From NCBI GenBank assembly GCA_017617475.1, contig JAFZWC010000046.1, forward strand, positions 1 to 18,049: a stretch of DNA of 18,049 nt. The letters run 5' to 3'. A program made the translations under genes and the position numbers. Numbering within the stretch: the first letter of the stretch is position 1; every line of letters starts with the position of its first letter. The stretch comes from Bacteroidales bacterium. Its GTDB lineage: Bacteria > Bacteroidota > Bacteroidia > Bacteroidales > UBA932. Under the pieces are notes generated by a model. It saw nothing but the letters and a program-made list of their open reading frames with translations. It did not search any database and had not been told where the DNA came from. Positions 6,895-14,400 of this stretch are shown here, one piece after another.

Positions 6895-7209
6895 ATGGAA
6901 GAGAAAAAGGACAGATGGGCCTGGCTCAAAAGGAGTGACCACAATTACCTGGTCCCTTTTGTGATTGTGTCCACCACCCTGGTGGCACTCTGGCTGCTGT
7001 TCTTTGCCCACAACAGCGTGTTGTCCTGGATACGGGCTACCATGGAGGAGAAGAGCCAGCAAAAGGAGATGGCCCGCCTGCAAAAGGAGATTGAGGAGAT
7101 GGACCGCGAGATCAAGAATCTGCGGGACAACCCCGACACGCTGGAGACTTTCGCCCGCGAAACCTATCACTTCGCCGCCCCCGGGGACGACGTATACATT
7201 GTAGAATAG
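6895..7209 (+). CDS. Septum formation initiator, DivIC/FtsB-like
   Basis: The protein has 104 residues. A basic, cytoplasmic N-terminus (MEEKKDRWAWLKRSDHN) is followed by a single membrane span at about 20-38 and a heptad-rich coiled coil at about 46-80 (EEKSQQKEMARLQKEIEEMDREIKNL in pieces). A small C-terminal domain, LETFARETYHFAAPGDDVYIVE, follows. This order is that of the FtsB/DivIC family, which forms a complex with FtsL and FtsQ in the periplasm and regulates septal peptidoglycan synthesis. The ending with PGDDVYIVE resembles Bacteroidota members of the family. It is the last gene of the murQ operon. Its final 43 bp overlap the 3' end of folP on the opposite strand, so there is no intergenic terminator between the two. 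Confidence 0.88.
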   Translation: MEEKKDRWAWLKRSDHNYLVPFVIVSTTLVALWLLFFAHNSVLSWIRATMEEKSQQKEMARLQKEIEEMDREIKNLRDNPDTLETFARETYHFAAPGDDVYIVE

Positions 7210-8114
7210 AGTTTGGCCGTCTGGACGGCAGGCGCCACATCGTGCACACGAAGCCAGGTGGCACCTTTTTCCAGAGCGGCAAAATTCAGAACCTGAGTAG
7301 AGGGCATCGCTTCTTCGGGAGTGATGCCCAAAACTTTATAAATCATGCTCTTGCGGGAAATGCCCACGAGAATCTCCTGCGGGAAGGCTTCCTTCACTTC
7401 ATTCAGCCGTCGCATCAGTTCATAATTCTGGCCGATGGTTTTGGCAAAGCCGAAGCCCGGATCCAGAATCCATTCGCGGATGCCCGCGTCGGCCGCCTTC
7501 CTGGTAAAGTCCTTGAAATAGCGGATGACCTCCGCAACCACGTCGTCGTAGTCCGTGAGGGTCTGCATGGTTTCCGGCGTGCCGCGCATGTGCATGGCCA
7601 CATAGGGCAGTCCCAGCCGCCCCACCGTCTGCAGCATCTCCGGATCCATCTCTCCGGCACTGATGTCATTCACCAGGAACGGGCCGACGGTATCATACAC
7701 CCGCCGCACAATCTCTGCCCGGAAGGTGTCGATGGAGATAGCGGGGAACGCCCTCCCGGGGGCTTGTCCACCCCCGGACAAGGGCAGGGGGAGGGGCCCG
7801 CCGGCTGGCCGTTCTCGAAGAGGACGAGCCAGATGGTGGGAGGGGCCGGAGTGAGCGGAGCGAACGGAGTCCTCCGGGAGGGCGTTCTCTGCTATCTCTG
7901 TGAGTGCGGGCTCCAGGCGGCGCCATTCTTCTTCCAGGTCGGGTTGTTTTGAGCCGGGACGGGTGCTGCAGGCGCCCAGGTCTATTACATCGGCCCCTTC
8001 TTCAAAGAGCCTCTGGGCGCGGGCTGCCGCTTCGTCGGCGCGGGTGCGGCTGGCGGCGAAGAAGGAATCCTCGTTCAGGTTGAGGATGCCCATGATATGG
8101 ATGTTTCCTGTCAT
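7167..8114 (-). CDS. folP: Dihydropteroate synthase with an in-frame repeat-encoded insertion
   Basis: FolP condenses pABA with 6-hydroxymethyl-7,8-dihydropterin diphosphate to form dihydropteroate in folate synthesis and is the sulfonamide target. The TIM-barrel motifs are in order: MGILNLNEDSF (8-18), DLGACSTRPGS (45-55), AISIDTF (125-131), VNDISAG, MHMRGTPETMQ, DPGFGFAKT, GISRKSM and RVHDV near the C-terminus. At 315 residues it is about 35-45 longer than usual (about 270-285). The extra part lies at about residues 74-124, is rich in Pro, Gly, Arg and Ser, and coincides exactly with a palindromic DNA element. All catalytic motifs remain intact on either side, so the enzyme may still work, with a surface loop between helix 2 and strand 3 enlarged. 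The start overlaps the msrA stop (ATGA), implying coupled translation; the 3' end overlaps the DivIC-like gene by 43 bp. Confidence 0.92.
   Translation of the reverse strand: MTGNIHIMGILNLNEDSFFAASRTRADEAAARAQRLFEEGADVIDLGACSTRPGSKQPDLEEEWRRLEPALTEIAENALPEDSVRSAHSGPSHHLARPLRERPAGGPLPLPLSGGGQAPGRAFPAISIDTFRAEIVRRVYDTVGPFLVNDISAGEMDPEMLQTVGRLGLPYVAMHMRGTPETMQTLTDYDDVVAEVIRYFKDFTRKAADAGIREWILDPGFGFAKTIGQNYELMRRLNEVKEAFPQEILVGISRKSMIYKVLGITPEEAMPSTQVLNFAALEKGATWLRVHDVAPAVQTAKLYSTMYTSSPGAAK
7735..7898. repeat. Palindromic (MITE/REP-like) element inserted in frame within folP
   Basis: The ends form long inverted repeats: GAGATAGC (7735-7742) with GCTATCTC (7891-7898), then GAACGCCCTCCCGG (7746-7759) with CCGGGAGGGCGTTC (7874-7887), separated by 3 symmetric bases of which one matches. 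The inside holds further hairpins: CTTGTCC (7763-7769) pairs perfectly with GGACAAG (7776-7782) around ACCCCC, and CTGGCCGTTCTC pairs with GAGGACGAGCCAG (about 7805-7829) with one bulge and a wobble. CCCTCCC (7751-7757) can also pair with GGGAGGG (7789-7795). GGGAGGGGCC occurs twice as a direct repeat (7789-7798, 7838-7847). The core TGAGCGGAGCGAA lies at 7852-7864. It is more G/C-rich than the flanking gene. No target-site duplication is visible outside the repeats. The outer GAGATAGC pair may belong to the element or to the target. The element has no stop in the folP frame and no transposase. Confidence 0.8.
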
Positions 8115-9013
8115 AGTACGGCCACAATCATTTCCAGCCAGAGGGCGTCGGTGGCGTCGAAGGTGGAGAGTTCCTTGCTGTCGATATCCAGGACGGCCGA
8201 TACTTCACCGGCACGGAAAACGGGGACTACAATCTCACTGCGGGAGAGGGAAGAGCAGGCTATGTGGCCGGGGAATTCCTCCACGTCCGGGACCACCAGA
8301 GTGCGTTTCTCTTTCCAGGCGCTGCCGCAGACGCCCTTTCCGAAGCCAATCCGGAAGCAGGCCGAAGGTCCCTGGAAGGGGCCCAGCACCAGTTGCTGGC
8401 CCTGTACTCGGTAGAAGCCGGTCCAGAAGAAGTGCATGCGCTCGTGGATGAGGGCGGCCATGTTGGCCATGCGGGCAACAGCATCCGTCTCTCCTTCCAG
8501 GATAAGTTTTAAATCCTGGTACAGACGCAGATAGCGGAAGGTTTTGAGAGGCACGTGGCAGTAACCGTCCGGGTTTTTGTCCAGATAGTCCTGGTGGCGC
8601 TCTTCGGCCATATAGAAGTTGCGCAGCGGCTCCAGTTCCACGGCCAGGGGTGCGCCCAGGCGTTGGGCCACGGCGCCAAAGACGGGCCGGATGGCGTCGG
8701 CATCGGCCTTGTCCGTATAATATACGCCCGTGCGGTAGCGCGTACCCTCGTCACCGCCCTGTTTGTTGAGGCTCAGCGGATCGATGATGGTGAAATACAG
8801 TTCCGTGAGCTGGGGAAGGGAGATGCGGGCCTCGTCGTAGCGGACGCGTACCGTCTCGGCAAAGCCGGTGGTATCTGTATATACCTGTTCATAAGAGGGA
8901 TTCTCTCCGTTTCCGTTGGCATAACCCGCCACGGCTTCTTTTACGCCGTCCACCCCGGCGAAGAAATGCTGGGCTCCCCAGAAACAGCCGGCGGCAAAAT
9001 AGATTTCCTTCAT
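8111..9013 (-). CDS. msrA: Fused methionine sulfoxide reductase: MsrA plus free-Met-R-sulfoxide reductase (GAF)
   Basis: The protein has 300 residues and two enzyme domains. Residues 1-155 are MsrA, which reduces methionine-S-sulfoxide: the active-site motif AGCFWG has catalytic Cys10, followed by GYANGNGENPSYEQV, TTGFAETV, IDPLSLNKQGGDEGTRYRTG and HQDYLDKNPDGYCHV with a probable resolving Cys152. Residues about 160-300 match fRMsr, the GAF-domain enzyme that reduces free methionine-R-sulfoxide: GETDAVARMANMAALIHERM, FWTGFYR, LVLGPFQGPSACFRI, GKGVCGSA, FPGHIACSS, SEIVVPV and VLDIDS. All three conserved fRMsr cysteines are present (Cys219, Cys229, Cys253). The two domains have opposite stereospecificity, so one chain could cover both S-sulfoxide and free R-sulfoxide. 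Cytosolic, with no signal peptide visible. It has its own divergent promoter and is coupled to folP by ATGA. Confidence 0.93.
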   Translation of the reverse strand: MKEIYFAAGCFWGAQHFFAGVDGVKEAVAGYANGNGENPSYEQVYTDTTGFAETVRVRYDEARISLPQLTELYFTIIDPLSLNKQGGDEGTRYRTGVYYTDKADADAIRPVFGAVAQRLGAPLAVELEPLRNFYMAEERHQDYLDKNPDGYCHVPLKTFRYLRLYQDLKLILEGETDAVARMANMAALIHERMHFFWTGFYRVQGQQLVLGPFQGPSACFRIGFGKGVCGSAWKEKRTLVVPDVEEFPGHIACSSLSRSEIVVPVFRAGEVSAVLDIDSKELSTFDATDALWLEMIVAVL

Positions 9014-9036
9014 TCGTTATCCGTTAAAAAACCAGT

Positions 9037-9044
9037 CAAAGATA
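9037..9044 (-). promoter_or_regulatory. -7 promoter box of msrA-folP
   Basis: On the minus strand TATCTTTG (consensus TAnnTTTG) lies 23 nt before the msrA ATG, giving a leader of about 20 nt. No good -33 element is visible. It is a perfect inverted copy of the tmk -7 box 13 bp away, so the two promoters overlap. Confidence 0.65.
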
Positions 9045-9057
9045 CAACAATTTTTAG

Positions 9058-9065
9058 TATCTTTG
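9058..9065 (+). promoter_or_regulatory. -7 promoter box of tmk
   Basis: TATCTTTG lies only 6 nt before the tmk ATG at 9072. With transcription starting about 4-7 nt after this box, the transcript would begin at or just before the start codon, so tmk may be leaderless. The region where its -33 element should lie is occupied by the msrA -7 box. Confidence 0.65.
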
Positions 9066-9071
9066 TACACT

Positions 9072-9752
9072 ATGCTAATCGTATTGGAAGGGCTTGACGG
9101 GGCAGGAAAATCCACCCAGGTCAAGCGGCTCAAAGAATATCTGAAAGAGCGTTGCGGCTCGCTGGAATACATCCATTTCCCGCGCTACGACGCCCCGGTT
9201 TACGGGGATTTGATTTCCCGTTTCCTGCGTGGGGATTTCGGCTCCAATGAGGCCGTTCATCCCCAGTTGGTGGCTCTCCTGTTTGCCGAAGACCGGCATG
9301 GGGCGGCGCCCGTGATGCGTCAGGCATTGGCCGAGGGAAAGACCGTCCTGCTGGACCGCTATGTCTATTCCAATATTGCCTACCAGTGCGCCAAGCTGTC
9401 AGATCTGCAGGAGCGCCGCAAGCTCCGGGACTGGATTTTCAACACCGAATACGGAGATTTCGAACTCCCGGAACCGGACCTGAACCTGTTCCTGGACGTG
9501 CCTATCGGCTTTGTGGAGCAGAGCCTGAATCACCAGCGCGAAGGCCAGGACCGCCAGTATCTTTCCGGGGCTCAGGATATCCACGAGGCCTCCATCACCT
9601 TCCAGAAGGCGGTGCGGGACATGTACGTGGCCGAGACCGCGCGTGACCCCAAGTTCCGCCGCATAGACTGTTCCGGCGCCCAGGGAGAAATGCTCCCTCC
9701 GGACGCTATCTTTGAAAAGGTGCGTGCCGCCGTAGACCCCTTCCTGGCATGA
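9072..9752 (+). CDS. tmk: Thymidylate kinase
   Basis: Thymidylate kinase phosphorylates dTMP to dTDP with ATP, needed for DNA synthesis. The protein has 226 residues from the ATG at 9072. The N-terminus MLIVLEGLDGAGKSTQ contains the P-loop. FPRYDAPVYGDLISRFLRG (dTMP-binding side), LLDRYVYSNIAYQ (the DRYxxS motif) and a LID-type arginine-rich segment NHQREGQDRQY near residue 160 follow. A TTG at 9063 would add three residues, but it lies inside the -7 promoter box, so I prefer the ATG. The final bases overlap the next gene by four (ATGA), so it is co-transcribed with the DoxX/MauE-like gene. Signs of degradation are absent. Confidence 0.94.
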   Translation: MLIVLEGLDGAGKSTQVKRLKEYLKERCGSLEYIHFPRYDAPVYGDLISRFLRGDFGSNEAVHPQLVALLFAEDRHGAAPVMRQALAEGKTVLLDRYVYSNIAYQCAKLSDLQERRKLRDWIFNTEYGDFELPEPDLNLFLDVPIGFVEQSLNHQREGQDRQYLSGAQDIHEASITFQKAVRDMYVAETARDPKFRRIDCSGAQGEMLPPDAIFEKVRAAVDPFLA

Positions 9753-10807
9753 AGCCTTCCTATCAGAAATTCCGCCGCCATACGGCCGGCATCCTGGGAG
9801 TCGTTTTCCTTCTCTCGGGTCTTCTCAAACTGGTGGATCCGGTGGGTACCATGCTCATCGTCACCGAGTATTTCAAGTTCCTGGGAATGCCCTTCCTTGT
9901 CCCGACGGCCAAGGTCGTGGGAGTTTTGGTGGCCTGCCTGGAGTGCTTCGTGGGCATCGGCCTAATAACCGGCGTTCTGCGCAAGACCACGGCCATCGTC
10001 TGTTATTCCCTGCTGGGCTTCTTTACGCTTCTTACGCTGGCTCTCTGGATCAAGAATCCCGCCATGGACTGCGGCTGTTTCGGCCAGGCCATCCACCTTA
10101 CCCACGCCCAGAGTTTCTGGAAAAACGTGGTGCTGCTGGTGCTTTCCGTGGTAGCTTTTACGCCGTTTAAAGAGTTCGGCGCACCCAAGGGGCACAACCG
10201 CGTGGCGGCCATTGTGGCGTCGCTGGCCATAGTGCTGGCCGCCGTTTACAGCAATTCGCACCTTCCGGTGGTGGATTTCACCGCCTTCAACTGGGGCGCC
10301 CAGCTCTTCGCTTCCCTGGACGAGAACGCCGAAGAGGCCGATTTCCGCCGCGCCCCCATCCTCAGTTTCCACGACGCGGAAGGGGAGTACCACGACGAAG
10401 AGGCCGCCATCGGCCGCGTAGTGGTCTTCTCTGTGTACGATGCCGCCAAGGCCGACTGGACCCGCCTGGAGCAGCACTATCGGGAGGCGTTGAACTCTCC
10501 CGTCCAGCCTCTGCTGCTGGTATCGGCCACTCCTGAAGAACTGGCCTCCTATGCCCTTCCGCAGGACATTACGCCGTATTTCTCGGACTACAAAACCCTG
10601 ATTACGCTCAACCGTTCCAACGGAGGCGGCAGCTATTTCTATCACGGAGAAGTGGTGCACAAGTGGAGCGCCCAGCATTTCCCCGGCTCTTTCTCCGAAG
10701 ACGTTACCGAAGACCCTGTGGCCCTCTCCAACCGCCACGTTACCCGCCGCCGTCTCACCGCCCAGGGCTTCTGTGTGGGCCTGCTGGCCGTATTCCTGCT
10801 GCTGTAG
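9749..10807 (+). CDS. DoxX/MauE-like membrane protein with extracytoplasmic domain
   Basis: The protein has 352 residues. Hydrophobic segments at about 13-31, 49-72, 79-98, 127-141 and 152-170 form a DoxX/MauE-like bundle, followed by a soluble region (about 172-330) and a last membrane segment at about 336-352. The motif MDCGCFG (near residue 108) is typical of the MauE/DoxX branch and its cysteines may take part in redox chemistry. The soluble part contains RVVVFSVYD and LLLVSATPEELASY, which could be a degenerate thioredoxin-like fold, and NRSNGGGSYFYHGEVVHKW. Bacteroidota have many uncharacterised proteins of this layout. A role in envelope redox or disulfide metabolism is inference. It overlaps tmk by ATGA and converges on the BACON lipoprotein gene with 2 bp between the stops. 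Confidence 0.82.
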   Translation: MKPSYQKFRRHTAGILGVVFLLSGLLKLVDPVGTMLIVTEYFKFLGMPFLVPTAKVVGVLVACLECFVGIGLITGVLRKTTAIVCYSLLGFFTLLTLALWIKNPAMDCGCFGQAIHLTHAQSFWKNVVLLVLSVVAFTPFKEFGAPKGHNRVAAIVASLAIVLAAVYSNSHLPVVDFTAFNWGAQLFASLDENAEEADFRRAPILSFHDAEGEYHDEEAAIGRVVVFSVYDAAKADWTRLEQHYREALNSPVQPLLLVSATPEELASYALPQDITPYFSDYKTLITLNRSNGGGSYFYHGEVVHKWSAQHFPGSFSEDVTEDPVALSNRHVTRRRLTAQGFCVGLLAVFLLL

Positions 10808-10809
10808 CC

Positions 10810-11451
10810 TTATCGGCTCTGTTTGATGGGGAGACTGCCCAGCAACGTTCCGTCACTCAACAAGGCTTCAATCTTTCCTTCGCGGGATTCCACATCCTCG
10901 GGAAGTGCATCCACCGAGAACTTCACCAGGTTCTTTTCATAATCGATATCCCTCAAAACAATCCACTCGTCGCCGGCCTTCACAGTTATTTCGTACTTGA
11001 CCGGCGCTTCGAAGGAATACTCTCCTCCCTCAATTGCGTTAACGTCTTTCCCGGTTTCCTTTATGGAAAAGACCAGCGGTTCTCCGGGAAGAGTCGGAGC
11101 CAGTTGCGTAATCTTCTGAACGTGTTCTTTTCCTTCGGCGTGTACGACAAACTCCACCGAACGGTCTTCGTTCCTGCGGTTGGGCTCCACCGTCATCTGG
11201 ATAACGTGGTACTCCCCAAGATGCTTGTTGGCTTTCCCGGCAAATTGGCTCTCGTCAAGAGTCACCCATTCCACGGGATTCCAAGTAATGGCCCATGCTC
11301 CTGGAGTGGTGAATCCAAACTCCTGGAGGCCGCCGCCCACTTCGGCGGCGCGGATAAAGGGGTTGGTGATGAAGGAGAACTCCTTTGGCTCTGTCTTCTT
11401 GCAGGCGGCCAATGCCAACACGGCTGCAACGATAAGCAGACTTTTTTTCAT
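10810..11451 (-). CDS. Putative BACON-domain lipoprotein
   Basis: The protein has 213 residues and a lipoprotein signal peptide MKKSLLIVAAVLALAAC with lipobox LAAC and acylated Cys17. The mature part looks like two beta-sandwich modules: GGGLQEFGFTTPGAWAITW...VTLDES...IQMTVEPNRRNEDRSVEFVVHAEGKEHVQKITQ (about 38-120) and a second module to the end, with YEITVKAGDEWIVLRD and SREGKIEALLSDGTLLGSLPIKQ. The pattern W-x-I-T, then xxNxxxxxRS, then a terminal IxQ strand is that of BACON domains, often found in Bacteroidota surface carbohydrate and mucin-binding proteins. It is the last gene of the fimbrillin-like operon, 31 bp after the large lipoprotein gene, and is probably attached to the outer membrane. 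It could be an accessory or anchor of that structure, but this is inference. Confidence 0.75.
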   Translation of the reverse strand: MKKSLLIVAAVLALAACKKTEPKEFSFITNPFIRAAEVGGGLQEFGFTTPGAWAITWNPVEWVTLDESQFAGKANKHLGEYHVIQMTVEPNRRNEDRSVEFVVHAEGKEHVQKITQLAPTLPGEPLVFSIKETGKDVNAIEGGEYSFEAPVKYEITVKAGDEWIVLRDIDYEKNLVKFSVDALPEDVESREGKIEALLSDGTLLGSLPIKQSR

Positions 11452-11482
11452 GATACTAAATTATTATGTTGTTAAATAATGC

Positions 11483-14400
11483 CTAATCCAGGATCCAGCC
11501 TTGCTTCGGCCCGGACAGATTGGTGCCGTCAAGACTCTCGAGCAGCCACAGCTTGTAATAGCCGTGGGAACCATCCTCTACCGTTGGCGTGCCGGAAGGA
11601 CGCAGGTAGTAGAAGCCGCCCAGACCGTCTTCCTTGAAAACGCCGATAGTTCCCACACTCAAGAACTCAAACCTCGGTTTCTCGGCCTCCATGATGGTGT
11701 CGGCGCTGTCCAGGGTTGCTCCCTCGCGGCGCAGAGTGTACACCCTGGAGTTAATGGGGGAACCGTCTTCGGGTATATCCACTACAGATGTGTTTGAAAT
11801 GTAGCCGAACGGGTCGCCGTTGCTGTAGTGTGTGCCGATGAGCCGGGTCGTCCCAATCAGTCCAAACCCGTAGTCCGCCTCATTCCCGGCGAAGGCCGTA
11901 CTGATGGTGACTTCGGTGGTTCCGATGCCGGACATCTTGGCGCCGATAGCTCCGTTGACATAGACGCCGAACTTTGCCCCGTCCTTATACATGCAGTTAT
12001 TGCTGCGGATATTACGGACGTATCCTTTCAGTTCAATAAGGCCGGCAACATGCTCACTGAGGGCAGATTCGCTCAGTCTATAGGTTGTGGTCCACTTGAG
12101 CTGGGTGGCATTATAAGACCAGCTGAAGCATGCCCGGATGGCGGTTGTGGTAAGAATGCTGCCGTTACGGAATAATTCAATGCCACACTGGCCGCCCGTT
12201 GCAGCTATACGGGGTTTTTCAAACTCATGGGTATCGTAACTGTGGGCAGCGTACCCGCGGTATTTGTTGACAAGGCCGAAATCGTCCTCGTCGGGCATGG
12301 CGGTGACCGTTCCGCCCCAGGCGCTGAAAGGATTCACGCCTTTGACGTTCAGGCCAACGCCGGATACTCCGGTAGAAGCCATCTTCGGAGTAATGGTAAC
12401 GGTGGAAATCGTCGTGCTGTTGCCGGCCTCATACACGTCGGCGGCATAAATGCCGTCGCTTCCCGCATGCACCCTTGAATCGCTGGAACTGTACTGCAGA
12501 TCCAGCAACTCGCCGTACAGACTGCTATGCAGGTAAGCACCCGTAGCGGTCTCGCCCGTAGTGGTCACGAGTTCCGTCGCCCCGTTCTTATACACCACCG
12601 ACAGGGCGCTACTGCTAAGGCCGTCCGTGCCCGTATGGATAACTGTTCCGTCCGGGTTGGCATAGAAGTCCGTTGCATTAAGGCTGATCGTGGGTGCAGA
12701 GATGGTTCCGCTGTATGTTCCCACCTGCCCATTGGAGGCCGTGGCGGTAATGGTATAGCTGCCGGCACCCAGAAGGCCCACGTATGTGTTCTTCCCGCTC
12801 TGGGCAAGCCGCACCTTGTCGCTGCCGGAGGTGACGTTGAATTCAACGGTTGCGCTGCTGTCATCCAGGCCGTTCACTTGAAGCAGGCCCCTCTGGGCCA
12901 CCACGGACGGGGTCCCCGCAGAAGAATAATCCAATATCAGCGGGTTGTTGGAAATCGTCAGCGCTACACGGTCACAGGTGTAAGAATATCCTCCGGTCGA
13001 ATAAGTGGCCTCGATATAACATGTACCAGCAGACGCGGCGGTAATGGTGGAACCACTGATGGTCACCTTGTCGGACTCGGTCGTGCCCGTAGCGGCCGTG
13101 TAGGCCTTGAAGGTGGCAGAAGAGGTCACGTTCGTCTCCGTAGGCGTACCGCCGTCGAACGTCCTATAGGTAGCCGTAGCCTGGGCGTTCCCGTTGACGG
13201 CGATGCTCGTCTTATCAAGAGACAGAGACAGACTGTTATTATAAATCTTGAACGTCACGGACGCCGACGCCTTGCTCTGCGTCCCGACTTTGTAACTGGC
13301 CGTCAGGGTGACGGTCTGCGCTGCTGCCGTCGGACTCTGTACGGTGGTTGACGAACCTGTGGTCGCGCTGAGTGAACAAGGCGCTCCGGAAGACAGGCTC
13401 CATTCGAACGTGCCGTCAGTAGCGGCGGAACCGTTCTTTGTGGCGCTTGCGGAATAAGACTGCGTAGTCTTCTTTCCCAGAATAAGATCTACTCCCGCTG
13501 AGGGAGAAATCGTAACAGAGTAATCTGCAGAATCAACATTCAGCGTCGCGGTGCCGGTACAATTATGGCTTGCATCCCCGTCACTGTATCTGGCACGGAT
13601 AGTTGCAGTGCCTGGAGCAGTTGCCGTCGCGAGACCAGCAGAACTGACGGAAGCGTAAGAACCGCCTGCGGACACATCCCAAGTGATGTTACTGGCAGAG
13701 ACGCTCTGCGCCGTACCGTTCTTCTTGACTACGGCGGTGTATTGCTGAGTCTCACCAACCCGTTTGCTGGCGCTGGAGGGGCTTACTGTCACGGTCCAGA
13801 CATCGGCAGGAGCGTTGTCTACAGTAACATTGATGAGCACCTCCCGGTGATCGTAGTCAATGGTGGAATCATAGGTATATGCCTTGATACGGGCATTTCC
13901 TTCGGCCTTGGCCGTAAAGATACTGGAACTGTAGTTGAAGGTGATGTACGGGGAATCCTCCGTATAGTCATTGTATCCCCAGTAGACGCCGCTGTTCTTG
14001 TTTTCAGAAGACTGCTTCACATCGTTGACCCACAGTTCCTTGAGGAAGGTGAAATCGGACAGCTTTATCTGGCCGCCCACTTCCGCCGTTATGGCCGAAG
14101 GAGAAACGCCCAGGCGATATTCTGTCTTGTTGTTGAAGGTAAGGGTCTTGGAGGCGGTAATGGTGGGGTCGCCCACCTTTCTGACGGTCACCGTAACCGT
14201 CCCTGCCACGGGCGAGGTCACCACCTGTTTGCCCGTGCCGGAATCATAACTCACACTGCCATTGCCGGAGGAAACATACCACTCATAGGACCCGTTATGG
14301 GTGACATCGGTTTTAACGCCCGAAGTGGCATTGTGGATGGCCGTAGAAAAGCCCTCGAGCGATATCTTTCCATTGTATGAACGGATGAGTGCGCTTTCTT

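Noticed and set aside
7735..7898. Frameshift or assembly error in folP
   Set aside because: The frame is the same on both sides with all motifs in order and no stop inside; the extra segment has its own inverted-repeat structure, which an error would not create.
7735..7898. Complete insertion sequence or integron site in folP
   Set aside because: It is too short for a transposase, shows no target duplication outside the repeats and no attC-type core sites.
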